From NCBI GenBank assembly GCA_013180625.2, contig SNVD02015884.1, forward strand, positions 1 to 64,000: a stretch of DNA of 64,000 nucleotides, read 5' to 3'. The number at the start of each line of letters is the position of its first letter. The first letter of the stretch is position 1. The position numbers and the translations under genes were made by a program. The notes below the pieces were generated by a model. It was not told the origin of the DNA. It saw nothing but the letters and a program-made list of their open reading frames with translations, and did no database searches. This DNA comes from Boswellia sacra (taxonomy: Eukaryota > Streptophyta > Magnoliopsida > Sapindales > Burseraceae). Shown here in pieces: positions 36,960-47,815 of the stretch.

Positions 36960-37440
36960 TTTGAAATAAATTAAATTGTCATCCTTAAAAAAACTTATTG
37001 TCATTAACTAAATTTAACATCCATAAATAGAGGTTATTGTCGTTAAATAAGGTTTTTAAAATAGAGCTATTGCCTTAAATAGAGGTTATTATCCTTCATT
37101 AAGTTTATTCCGCTGAAATAATGGTAAGTAAAGGCTATTGTCCTTAAGTGAGATTATCGTCTTTAGATAGAGGTTATTATCATGAAATAAGGTTAGCATC
37201 CTTATATAAGGCTATCACCCTTAAAAAGACGATATTATTCTTAAATAAGATTTTCATTCCTAAATACGACTATCATCCTTAAATAATAGTTATTAATTAC
37301 CCTTAAGTAAATTTACCATCCTTAAATAGAGGTCATCGTTCATAAATAAGGTTATTGTAATAAATGTAATTGTCATGAACTATGTTTGCTATAAGGTTAT
37401 CATCCTCAAATAGAGGTTATTAACATCTCCAAATTTATAC
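36960..37440. repeat. Degenerate minisatellite, unit ~ CCTTAAATAGAGGTTATT
   Basis: About two dozen diverged copies of an 17-20-base unit (TTAAATAGAGGTTATTRTC type) in both exact and decayed forms. It may be the subterminal repeat block of the CACTA-like fragment just upstream. Confidence 0.75.
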
Positions 37441-37456
37441 CGTCGTCCCCAAATGA

Positions 37457-37461
<5 letters not shown>

Positions 37462-37491
<30 letters not shown>
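37462..37491. repeat. (AG)n microsatellite
   Basis: Fifteen uninterrupted AG units. Confidence 0.95.
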
Positions 37492-37494
<3 letters not shown>

Positions 37495-40117
37495 TGGGAT
37501 TCTCAAAATCAAATGGTCAAACAATCTTCAAATCAGCTCGAATTTAGATAGAGTAACATTGGGAACTTCAACCTATCGATTTGAGATTTAAATTTTATCC
37601 TCTATTTTGTGTATTTTTCTCACACCACTTTTTGGGACACTATACTTAATATATATTTCATGTGCAAGTGAAATCCATCTTTTGATGATGATTTTAAGTT
37701 GTAAACCAAGATGTTCAAGTCTTGATGTTGTTTCATTGCTATAGCGAGCCTCCATGTTGTTTGGAGAGTTGAATATTGTGTAACATATTACTTGATAGTG
37801 GAAGTTTTATTTATTTATTTATTTTCATAGCTGACCGTGCCCTATGGTTTTTTTTTTTTTTTCCAAATTTAGGTTTTCCATACATAAATTGGTGTTATTG
37901 ATATTGGACTGTTGATAATTTAGCTTTTATTGATTGTTGTTGCGGCTTGTGATTGTTGAACTTGATGAGAATCCCTTTTTTGATTACACAAAAAAGTTTG
38001 TATTGTTAGTTCGTAATCGGCTTTCCCAACAGGTCTCTTGTCTCCAAGTGAACGGCCCAACTTTAATTATCTCTGGATGTGATAGATACCCTAATTTATT
38101 TTTCAGTTCTATTTGGATGTAGAACTTTGTGACAGTCCTGATCCCTGCATAAAAATCTCATATTGTTGTTTCAATAGCTACATTTTTATGTTTCAAAGAT
38201 GTCGATTGTTTGGCATTCATCAATATATTTGCTCATTGATTTAATTTTAATAAATAAAAAAATCTAAAGATCACTCCTGTATTCTTTGGCATGTAATTTT
38301 TGGCGCAATCAATTTTTCTGGAAACTCTACTTTATCAGCAAAGAATAAAAATAAAATTGAGAGAGTTCTTCAGCCTTCCAATTTTTTTTCTAAAAGAAGA
38401 AATGTTCTATATTTGTTTCTTGCCTTAACCAAAAAACTTGTCAATGATTAATAAAATAAAAAACAGACGAAGTGGGGTCATTTTGTACTAAAATCATTGA
38501 CCAATTGCCCTCTAAGAACTGCAGAAACTCAAATATGTGGGTTGTTGGAAAGCTGCGGAGAAACTTAGACATTCTCTGTACTGAACTTGGTTCCCGGTAA
38601 ATATGTTTTAGTGAATCAATTACTTGACAAAAAGTTAGTTAAAGTATTCTTGAAGGCACTCAAAAGAGTACTTGAACCATCATTTCGTTACCAACCAAGG
38701 CAGGAAAATATACTCAACGGGACTCTTAATTTCGATGCTCTAATTTGTAGTATTATTATCTGTAGTTTTATTTGACGGGCTTTGTTTTGTTAAAGGGCAT
38801 GGGCACTTCGATTTACGATGTTACTTAGTTATTTTCCTGTTGCTTTCTTTGTTTGTTTGTGTTATGTATTCTGTACTTGGTGGATTTCTAAGATGCCAAG
38901 TCTTTGAAAGGATTCTGGTGGCCGCATTCAACTATGTTCTAGAGTTTTTTGGTAATAATTAGACAATTTATTTATTTATTTATTTTTGGTCATGATATTT
39001 AACTTGCATAATGAAATTGACATTATTTCTTGTAAAAAGGTACCACAAATTGATGTGTCCGCAGGCCATACTGTTATATAACCAACAATACTTTGCTTTC
39101 ACTTAGCACAACAATCCCGTTTTCAAGTACTTCCACCTCTCAATTACATATTCAGCATGATCAGTTCAAAGAGACTCTTCAGAAGGAAGAGAATCCCTGT
39201 AATGGCCAATGAAATAAATGAAGTTACAGTACATCATCGCCAACTCAAAAGGGCCATTTTGTTGTCTATTCTACTGATCAGAAGCGCTTCTTGAGTCCTC
39301 AGGTATTTCTTGACAACAAAATTTTCAGAGAACTATTAAAATTGTGGGAAAAGGAGTTTGGGTTGCGGATTGATGGGCCTATCACATTGCCATGTGATGC
39401 ATCCTTTCTGGAGTACATAGTCCGTAATGGCCACGACCCAAATTACTTTGGGCTTAACTAATTGTTTGAATTGGATTAAATTGTACCAAGCCCAGCCCAT
39501 TAGTCTCTCTTAAAAAAAAGTTAAATCATTTTGACTAAGGAAGTTGTGTTACATGTGAAGGGGAAGACTAATATAATTATATTTCAAATTTTTATTGAAA
39601 TTATAAATTGTGACAATGACAAATTGGTCATATGGAATTGAGATTTTTTTTTTTTTTAGGAAATATGAAAGTGGTGAATATGAGCATTAATTGCTAGCAG
39701 TACTTGTCTCTTGAAAAATATATTATACGCTTGATTTATTTTTTATTTCAAGCCTATGTTATAGAGGTTGCAAAAATAAATATGGATGAAAAGAAATAAT
39801 AAAATAAGTAAGATTATTTTTTAGACTTATATACACGATTGTTAAGAGAAGGAAAGATATAAATATAATAATTTAAGTTAAAGCGGGAGACAAAGGATTA
39901 AGAATAATCATTATAATTATTAAAATATAATATGTTAATGTTGATTTTTTTTTATTTGAAAAGTGAGAAGAGTTTTATAGAGAAGAACGGTCGGGAGTGG
40001 GAGAAAGAGTGCAAAAACGGAGGAAGCCACGAGAGGAAAATATATATTATTAACAAGTTCAATTATTTGTTTTGAAGGGAGAGAGAGAATCGAGAGACCA
40101 GCATATTTTCTTGCACC

Positions 40118-40209
40118 GCGGGGGGGGGGGGGTGGGTGGGGGTCGGGGGCGGGCGGGGTGGTGTGGGTGTGGTGGGGGTGGAGAGAAAGAGAGAGAGAGA
40201 GAGAGAAGG
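40118..40209. repeat. G-rich tract and (GA)n, strongly G-skewed
   Basis: Starts with 13 consecutive G, followed by several GGG/GGGG/GGGGG runs separated by one or two bases, then a GAGAGA tract. Enough runs are present for several G-quadruplexes on the plus strand. Lies inside the solo-LTR-like insertion. Confidence 0.9.
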
Positions 40210-40264
40210 AAAAATTGTGGGGAAGAATCAAGAGCATCACATAACGAAGGTGGGTTAGGAGTCA

Positions 40265-40505
40265 TGTTATAGTATAGTTTGCGTACTTATACAGTAATTT
40301 TTATTGTAACATATAAAAATCATAAATTTACGTGTAAAAACCATAAATGAGTAAAAAAATATATTTACGATTTTTATTTTTTTATTTACGACTTTTTTAC
40401 ATACAACTTTTATTCATTCATTTATGATTTTTACATATGTATTTACGATTTTTATATAAAATACATAGTTATTGTATGGGTACAGCAACTACACCGTAAT
40501 AAATT
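40265..40505. repeat. Hairpin-type repeat with GTATGGGTACAGCAACT
   Basis: Inverted A/T-rich arms (CATAAATTTACG and its inverse-like partner, TTTACGATTTTTAT) and a TATGGGTACAGCAACT end shared with 35090-35345. Nested in the LTR-like insertion. Confidence 0.45.
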
Positions 40506-41703
40506 CTTACAGGTTAGGAAACTTTGGAGTGGAGATAGAAAGACCTAGTTAAGCGGTGAAGACAAAGGAGAAAGGTAGTTCATTTAAGGAAGACAGAAGG
40601 AAGACAGAAGAAAGACAAAAACAAATTAAAGAAAATTTTTCCGAGAAGTCCAGAAGAAAAATGGAGGAAGAGAAATTCAAATTGAGAATCATATAGACAA
40701 TAGATGATCCTGGAACTACTCAAGAGGAGTCCTCAAATCAGTGAGTAGAAATTTTATTTAAATTTATTTATTTTATTATAAATTCTTTATATTTATGTGT
40801 TTTATGTTTCAATATAAAAAATTTAAATTATTGATCCTTTTACAAGATAGAAATTATTTTTATGATGATTGGTTGAATTTAATAGAGAAAATTCAGTTAT
40901 TTTATTCTGAGTAAAGTATATGAAAAATTGTGAATTTATTAAGAATTATGAGATTTACAATTTTTGAATAAATTTCAGAAATTATGACAAAATTTATATG
41001 ATGTGTGAATTATTATTCATTATGAGATTGAGTAAAATTAATTGTTTTGAAAAAAAGGGGCCATGTAAGTATCCTTTCCTGTTGTTATTAGATCGTTCCT
41101 TTTATCTGGGCTGATGTATAGTCAGATATGACAGACTTTCCCCTCCCTATCATATATAGATTTAATATACGGATGTAAATGATATATGTGATATTATTTT
41201 GGTGATGAGTATGTTGGCAATATGATATGATATGAGATCTTCCCCTTTTTTGTGTGAACATTAGGTATGACAAATTCCCCATAGATATTTATTTAGTGTG
41301 GATTTTAACAATGATTTTTTTTATTTTTGAAACATGGAATCGTTCTTGAGTTAAAGTTATTATTATTTTTATGATATTTCAATTGAAAAATAGTCATTTA
41401 TTGATATTTCTAGAATATAAAACTTTCCTTGAGATAAAGCATCATTAGTAGTTTTATAATATTTCAGTTGAAAATAATAATTTATGAAGTTTTATATAAA
41501 TATTCAGTTTATTTTGTTTACATGATTTTAAAATATTCTTAAATTTTCTAAAAAGATTCTGCTCACTAGGCCTTCTACTCACTCATTTTTCCTACTTCTT
41601 CTATTTTATTTCTCCGTAGATTGTTACTGGATTGGTGCTGAGCTTCTCCTTGTGCAAAGAAGTGGCCACGTGACTATAATTAAATTCTGGCATTTACTTC
41701 ATA

Positions 41704-41711
41704 TATACTTC

Positions 41712-41767
<56 letters not shown>

Positions 41768-41785
41768 TATATATATATATATATA
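41704..41785. repeat. (TA)n microsatellite, interrupted
   Basis: Several TA runs broken by TTA interruptions. Inside the LTR-like insertion. Confidence 0.9.
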
Positions 41786-42288
41786 GATGTATTATATTAT
41801 TTATATTTTCTCACATCATGTTAAAATAAGTCAAATTGAAATATTTACATAAATTTATGTTTTGGTTGTGTTGGTTTGGAAATGTAGATTTTCAGAAGTA
41901 GTTGCTTTGATGTTGAAAAAAATTGGAAGCTTTTTAAATAAATTTTTAGGTTGTGATATGTTTGGGAAATAAAGGAAAATCTGCTAGATTTTATTAAATA
42001 TTTTATTTTTATACATGTTTAGTGATATTGTGAAATTAATTTTATTAGACTCTTCTCAAATTGTCATTTTCATAGGAGTTCAGGATCCTATGAATAGTGA
42101 TAATTGGATTGGGTCGTGTAATAGTCACTTTGATTGAATGTGGTGCACCTGAAGGTCTAGAAAAAGCTTTGTTGATATCTGTTGTGACTAGTTGCTGCTC
42201 AATACAAGAGTAGACAAATCAACAAATAATTGATTATAATTGCTGAATAAATCAGGCATATTTGTTTATATCATAACATTTTAAAATA

Positions 42289-42477
42289 GAATAGTGTTAC
42301 TCTTACAAACTCTGTATACAAATTTGTGCATACTAATTGATGTGGCACCACTCATAAATTCACACATCATCACTCCTCATTAAATGAATTGATTTTGCAT
42401 ATCCACTATTTCAATTACCTTACACATCAATTTGTATGCAAAAGTTTATATATAATGTTTGTAAGAGTAACATTATT
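42289..42477. mobile_element. Mutator-like MITE, 189 bp
   Basis: Terminal inverted repeats ATGTTACTCTTACAAAC / AGTGTTACTCTTACAAAC and exact 10-bp direct flanking repeats TTTTAAAATA (42279-42288 and 42478-42487). The paralogue near 23399-23412 has one TTTTAAAAGTA, that is, the empty site. Same family as 27845-28000. Confidence 0.8.
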
Positions 42478-43136
42478 TTTTAAAATAATATGTTTCATGT
42501 GCCGGGCCATTGAGGTACCATTGCAATCCATGATGACTGATGCATGCTTTCAAAGTTTGATCAAATTGTAAATCATGTTCATGTTTATGTAACAGTACTC
42601 TTCTGCTTATGGATAAGGATTTGTATAGGTCCACAAGTCCAACACAGTTTTTTGCCAACAATTTAATTTTCTCTAGAGAAATCAGAATCTAATTGTTGTA
42701 TGCTAGACTGAGCCACAAAATATTCTGTCAGGCAGTTCAAAAGCAGCTTGGGTCAAATATGCTTGGTTTTTTTATCCCACAAAAGTATAGATCCAAAGGT
42801 GATTAATTTAAGGGAATTTTTAACTTCTAAATCTAATACAATGATCGCCAATCGATCTTCATCTGGTTGTGAGCTATCACTAGGCTTAGACCCACTTAGC
42901 AAAAAGAAAACAAAATTGTGCCCTGCAATTTTCCACCTTGAATGTGTTGATTTATAAAACAATCCAACATGGCAGCCACCTAATTTAGCTATTTCTTAAT
43001 GGTATCACATGGTCTTGCTTCAAACAAGCCCCTGAACAAAGCTAGCAAGATTGAATGGATTGTCTGTAGCCTTGTGATAATATAACCAAAGCACTTCCAA
43101 AGCTTTCTCTCCAACGAACAGAGCAATTCAATATTC

Positions 43137-43547
43137 CTGTTTATTTCGTCTTTTTCGAATAAAGCTTATTAAAGTAGATCTTTTTAAAGTAAAGCTTCTA
43201 AAAGTAGAGTTTTTATTAAAAAGTTTTTGATTATTTGATGAGATAAATATAAAAGAACTTATTATAATTAAATTACTAAAATAGAGTTTTGTTATAAGAA
43301 AAAAATAAAGTAAAATATTTAAAATTAAATGAAGGACCCTTTGATATTATAAAACTTTAAAAAAGCTTAAGAAGAGCTTTTCTCAGAAGCCTCAATTTTG
43401 GGCTTCTCCCAATAGACGTAAAACTGCTTTTTTAATAATTTATAAGCTCTTCTTAAGTGGCAGTCAAACGACACAAAAAAATTTTAAAACAGCTTTTAAC
43501 ATTAGAAAAGCTCTTTTGACCAGTAAAAAAGCCAAAACAATCGCGCT
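43137..43547. mobile_element. ~0.4-kb insertion absent from duplication copy 1
   Basis: Present between CAATATTC and TTTAAATTAGC here, but missing at about 24061 in copy 1. Contains paired AGCTTTT/AAAAGCT and GCTTCT motifs as in small hAT-type elements. I could not fix a target-site duplication, so the class is open. Confidence 0.5.
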
Positions 43548-43615
43548 TTAAATTAGCTATATTTCTTCTTTCTTTTCTGTAAAAGTCTTTTTTTTCCATA
43601 CTTAACAAGAACAAC

Positions 43616-44061
43616 TTGATTAGTCCAAAGAAGCTAATCAAGATGGCAAAGAAGTGGCAGAAACAGGCTGCTAGCAAGCGGAAGAGAATCTCATTTCCGA
43701 GAACCACTAGAGTTGAAGAAGCAGAGAGCCGCAGCACATCATCGGTGGCTGAGAAGGGCCACTTTGTTGTGTACAGTGCTGATCAGAGACGCTTTGTGAT
43801 TCCTTTAAAATATCTTAAAAACAACATAATCAGAGAGCTCCTTAGAATAGCAGAGGAGGAGTTTGGACTACCAAGCTGCGGACCTATCACATTGCCTTGT
43901 GATGCTGTTTTCATGGAGTATGTCGTCTCTTTGATCCAAAGGCCTGCAGAAAAAGATATTGAAAGGAATTGCTCATGCCCTTAGCTACCGGTCGATGCTT
44001 ACCATTTTTGGATATCTATCACGAGCAAAGTAATCAGCAGTCACTACTTTGCAGCTTCTGA
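43616..44061 (+). pseudogene. SAUR pseudogene 7, start lost and C-terminal frameshift
   Basis: The start codon is TTG (43616-43618) where the sister copy has ATG. The domain is otherwise well kept: MAKKWQKQAAS, EKGHFVVYSADQRRF, YLKNNIIRELL, EEEFGLP, GPITLPCDA, MEYVVSLIQ. One base lost in the EKAL codons (GAAAGGAATTG) shifts the frame and gives a stop at 43982-43984; the ancestral stop is at 44059-44061. An internal ATG at 43643 could still give a shortened protein. The upstream auxin element has decayed to TGTCTG (43061-43066). This is the best-preserved of the broken copies. Confidence 0.8.
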
Positions 44062-45143
44062 GGCAAAAAATAGTTTGATCTTTGTAAACAATTTACAACA
44101 TTGTAGAAGAAAGTTGACGCATTAATATAAAGTTCCTAAAGTTTACTCAATTTTTTTTGTTCTCAAGGTAAATATTAATCTTCAGCTCTCATTATAAACC
44201 AATTAGCAGGCTACTGAAAGTGAGATTCTGGCTCTGGTTACTGATAACAATCAAAAGCATAAGAAAACAAATAATCAACTTTACAAATCATTTGCATCAT
44301 TTCTTTTAAAACAAGTTTTAGAGACTATTAATCAATTTCAGTGCAAAACTTTTACTTCTGGCCTTAGTGAAAATAACAACTATCGGTGAGGCCTGTTAAG
44401 GCCTTACAGTGAAATCTTGTAATACAACCACTAAAACTGAAAATGTGACAATTTGTATGAACTGATGTTAAACTTATTTCAACAAGTGAGGATCCGAATG
44501 TTAAGTCTTCTTTGTTAATTATCCAACAAAAATGCTTTATTTTCAACAAGATAGTCCAGGGATGCAGGCTTTCATTAAAGTCTTCAGTGAATTAGTATAT
44601 TAGGATCACGTGGAGAAGAGATATTTTGTCCTCATAAGTTATTAAAAAGAATATTATCTGGCTCATCCTAATTGCTAATTGTATGAGTTCTACATCAAAC
44701 GCTAATCTATAAGAAGATACAGAGGAATGGAACCTTGTCTGCCTAACACTAATCCCAACAGTGATTTTTTTTTTTTTTTGGTCTAAATTGGATGAATTTG
44801 CGCCAAAAGATCTGGGCAGTTTGAACTGCATTTTCTATCTGTTAGGCAGATAATGGCAATCCAGGGAACATATAACAAAGTTTGCCCTCCCATCATGTAT
44901 GTGCATGTTGAAAACAAGCCAAACTTCAGCAAATGTACTTGCTCATATAGTTATTCAATAATAAACTATCTTCAGGCCTGTGGTTCACCATGCTTCTCTC
45001 AAGGACCACGCATGGTTTCGGATGTACAAGCCTACGTTGCTGAACAACTTGGCAGAGAAAAGAAAGATACCTTTTCTTGCTCCAACTTGTTATGTAGATG
45101 CCAAGCATCAACTAAATATGCCAACAGCTATCCTCCTCCTACC
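44062..45143. other. Intergenic, mostly duplication E flank
   Basis: Up to about 44880 it matches 24625-25378. Short open frames at 44853-45182 have no recognisable motif. Confidence 0.5.
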
Positions 45144-45229
45144 ATCACATGGTTTTGTATCCCACAAGTTTCTTTAAAGTAGAAGATGCATTTGAGGAAC
45201 TGTCTCTGGCTATGTGGCTATATATATAA
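45144..45229 (+). promoter_or_regulatory. Promoter of the SAUR at 45337
   Basis: Ordered elements: ATCACATGGTTTTG (45144-45157), TGTCTC auxin response element (45201-45206) and TATA box (CTATATATATAA, 45219-45229). The ATG is about 110 bases downstream of the TATA box. Confidence 0.7.
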
Positions 45230-45336
45230 CCAACCATAATCTATTGCTCTCCATCCAGCAGCCAGCAGGGTAGATCCACTTCTATAATTCACCATAGCAC
45301 AATTTCCTTCCAAAACATACCAAAAAATATACAAAC

Positions 45337-45789
45337 ATGATAAGTCCTAAGAAGCTCATCAAAATGGCGAGAAAGTGGCAGAAAATTGCTGCCATAAAGC
45401 GGAAAAGAATCACATTCCCAATTTCTGAGGATGATGATGCAGAAAAATGTAGCCGGAGGACAACATCAATGCCTGAGAAAGGCCACTTTGTTGTGTATTC
45501 TGCTGATGGAAGACGCTTTGTGCTCCCCTTGGCATACCTTAAGAACAAAATCATTAAAGAATTACTAAAATTGGCAGAAGAAGAGTTTGGACGGCCAACT
45601 CACGGACCTCTCACGTTGCCTTGTGATGCAGCCTTCATGAAGTACATAGTTACTTTGATCCGGCAGCATGTAGCCGAAGATCTAGAGAAAGCTTTGCTCA
45701 TGTCAATAGCTAGTGGTCGTTGTTTATCTTTCTTATATGATCTGCAGCAAGAACAAGCCAGTCAGCAGTTACTGATCTGTAGCTTTTAA
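45337..45789 (+). CDS. SAUR family protein (SAUR61-68-like), intact
   Basis: An intronless 150-aa protein. N-terminus MISPKKLIKMARKWQKIAAIKRKRI is strongly basic and is shared by the cluster; an acidic EDDDAEK stretch follows at 31-37. The SAUR domain spans about residues 48-115: EKGHFVVYSADGRRF, LPLAYLKNKI, EEEFGRP, GPLTLPCDAAF, MKYIVTLIRQ. The C-terminal tail ends in LLICSF. Predicted to act in auxin-linked cell expansion through PP2C.D inhibition (family knowledge). The promoter has both a TGTCTC element and a TATA box, supporting auxin induction. It shows no lesion. Confidence 0.93.
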   Translation: MISPKKLIKMARKWQKIAAIKRKRITFPISEDDDAEKCSRRTTSMPEKGHFVVYSADGRRFVLPLAYLKNKIIKELLKLAEEEFGRPTHGPLTLPCDAAFMKYIVTLIRQHVAEDLEKALLMSIASGRCLSFLYDLQQEQASQQLLICSF

Positions 45790-47264
45790 AGGTATATCAA
45801 GTTGAGTTAGTAGACATTAACAAAATTGTAGCCTAATACGAGAAATGAGAACCGAAAATTTATCCTTCGTGTTTGATTGTCATTCCAGGTTACAACATTT
45901 CTTGCTCAGGACTAGCAAACAGTTCTAGTGGCCTCTGCTAACACATGTCAGGAAATTGGAATTTTCGAACAAAATATGAATATACATGCTAGTTTTCTCC
46001 AAATTAAACGATTCAACGGCTGAAAGCCTGACAGAACGAAGAAAAATTTGAAAAAAAAAAAATTCAAGGGTTAGCTTGAAAACTCACCAATTGAATATAT
46101 ATAATATACTTCCGCATTCGCTTTAGAGATAATCTGATTAGGTTTTTGCATTAGCAGGATTACTGAAGTATAAAACTATAAATTATACTTATTAACTTAA
46201 GCTTTTGGATAAAGTAGCAAACTTAATATAATATCATAGTTAGGTCTAAGGTTTAAATCCCCCAACTACAAAGTAAACAAGAAATTATATTATACTACAT
46301 AAAAAACTCTGAATATGAAGGGGCATACCTACTAGCTTAAGCTTAAGCGCTACAAAAATATTAGATCTTTATAACTTTGCCACAATCTTCTGCAGGTATT
46401 CCATGTTATTAATCTTCTGCAGGGTATCCCATGGTATTTGATAAAGATTCAGAAGTACATAAGGTAAATATTTTGTCCTGTGCAAATATTATCAAGGAGG
46501 CAGAGAGATTCCATCATCGGAAGATTTTATAGCAGCCGATATTACATCAAATAGTTCAGTAAGTGCAAGCATAAAAAGTCATGAACATACTTGACTGGAA
46601 AATAAGCACATTTTGCTTAAATTGTTAAATTTTAACAGTCATTCAAAATAATCGACTCTTTCGATTAAAGAGCTCAGATACAGTATTTACTGCCGCAGAT
46701 TCTATGTAATCCCTGACAGCTATGGTTCATTTTTAATCTTCCAATCTTGCTCCCGAAATCATGTGGAGCAGTAGGGATGTCGGATATCATCTGAGAAACA
46801 AACAAAAATTCCCCACTAGATAAAATAAACTTTTAAAGAAATCGAAACAAGGCTAGCTTGAGACACAAAAATCCTCTCTTAAAGACAATTGGCACATGGT
46901 TTGTTTGTCCCCCTCCCATGGATATGGCACAAAAATGCAAAAGTAAGTTAATTCTTTTATTGAAACTAAATTGAAAAATTTAGATTTTAGACATCGTATC
47001 CATATGCATATAATCTTGTTACTTAGAAAATCTTCATTTCTGAGGTTGAAAATGTTTGTGATTTGTAGCCACTTGTAGCTCTGACCCAGCATGCCATCGA
47101 ACCTCGAGGCAGCAAGAATGTGAAACCGTTCCGTGCAAGGCTTCACCTTGGTAAGGCATCAAATCATGAGCGCCCATCTACCTAAATAGCGATTTTTACC
47201 CGCCTATCAGATGGCTTTGCCCCCCTTAAGTCCCTGCACAAGTGTATAGCAACATTAATGGGAC
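45790..47264. other. Intergenic
   Basis: No gene is supported. From about 46720 the sequence is the upstream flank of the tandem SAUR unit (shared GGGATGTCGGATATCATC at ~46776, 48993 and, diverged, 52299). Confidence 0.5.
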
Positions 47265-47293
47265 TGTCTCGCACCTTTGTGACTATATTACCA
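47265..47293 (+). promoter_or_regulatory. Relic promoter of the SAUR pseudogene at 47370
   Basis: TGTCTC at 47265-47270 and a degraded TATA (CTATATTA) about 17 bases further on. Both positions match the intact promoters at 49456 and 52779. Confidence 0.5.
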
Positions 47294-47369
47294 ACCCATT
47301 TCAATAGACTTCCCATCCAGCAAACACAGCATTTCAGTGCTTTAAAGCTTTCTCAAACAGGAAAACAAC

Positions 47370-47815
47370 ATGATCAGTGCCAAGAAGCTTATCAAAATGG
47401 CAAAGAAGTGGCAAAAACTGGCAAGCGGAAGAGAATTTCTTTGCCAATAAACACTGGGGTTTTCGAAGCTGAGAGTTGCAGTACATCTTCAACGGCTGAG
47501 AAGTGTCATTTTGTTGTGTACACTGCTGATCAGAGGCGCTTTGTGATCCCACTAAATTTTCTTAAAAACGACACCATAAGAGAGCTCTTTGAAATGGCAG
47601 AAGATGAGTTCGGACTGCCAAGCAGCGGGCCTATCACATTACCATGTGATGCAGCTTTCTTGGAATATGCAGTCTCTTTGATTCAGAGGCGCGCAGCTAC
47701 AGATGTGGAGAAGGCATTGCTCATGTTCTTAGCTACTGTTCGCTGTTTACCATGTTCATCTTTTCCCCATCATCAACAGCAAAGTAATCAACAATTACTA
47801 GTTTGCTGCTTCTAA
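47370..47815 (+). pseudogene. SAUR pseudogene 8, 7-bp deletion near the N-terminus
   Basis: ATG at 47370 begins MISAKKLIKMAKKWQKL, as in its relatives. Seven bases are missing in the CTGGCCGCTAGCAAG region (near 47418), so translation shifts and stops at the TAA just after TTGCCAA. The remaining domain, KRKRISLP through TADQRRF, YLKND-like, DEFGLP, GPITLPCDAAF and a C-terminal tail, is undamaged to 47815. An upstream in-frame ATG at 47258 would restore the domain frame, but it overlaps the TGTCTC element upstream of the TATA box, so it is unlikely to be transcribed. Confidence 0.82.

Larger units (their letters stand above)
39423..42120. mobile_element. Solo-LTR-like insertion, 2698 bp (Gypsy/Tekay-like)
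   Basis: Exact 6-base direct repeats ATAGTC flank it (39417-39422 and 42121-42126), and the paralogue at 23233-23238 has a single ATAGTC, so the boundaries are firm. The ends share an inverted CACGACCCAA motif (near 39432 and, inverted, near 42108-42117). The start region with GGGCTTAACTAA and the 3' GCTCACTAGGCCTTCTACTCACTC region resemble long LTRs of Tekay/Del Gypsy elements. No second LTR copy or coding region is present. Class is inferred. Confidence 0.7.
39157..42250 (+). pseudogene. SAUR pseudogene 6, split by a 2.7-kb insertion
   Basis: Begins ATGATCAGTTCAAAGAGACT and lacks the same KMAKKWQ codons as its sister at 22971. A lost base near 39218 (AATGAAGTTACAG against AATGAAAGTTGCAG) shifts the frame. 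The domain then runs to GPITLPCDA and ends at GAGTACATAGTC (39422), where an insertion begins. The gene resumes at ATAGTCACTTTGATTGAA (42121) and ends near 42250. The RRF region here has the canonical length, unlike the sister copy. Confidence 0.9.
38031..44880 (+). repeat. Segmental duplication E, copy 2
   Basis: Direct copy of 21805-25378, expanded from 3.6 to 6.9 kb. The extra length is explained by three insertions: 39423-42120 (solo-LTR-like), 42289-42477 (MITE) and about 43137-43547. Both SAUR genes inside it are broken. Confidence 0.88.

Noticed and set aside
36960..37440. CRISPR-like array
   Set aside because: The units are adjacent, degenerate and without unique spacers, and the DNA is from a plant. 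It is a minisatellite.
40059..40272. Pro/Gly-rich reading frames in several phases
   Set aside because: Caused by the G-rich tract and GA repeat within the LTR-like insertion.
47258..47815. A 185-aa SAUR with a novel N-terminus
   Set aside because: Its ATG lies upstream of the TATA box and overlaps the TGTCTC element, so it is unlikely to be in the mRNA. The normal start at 47370 is frameshifted.
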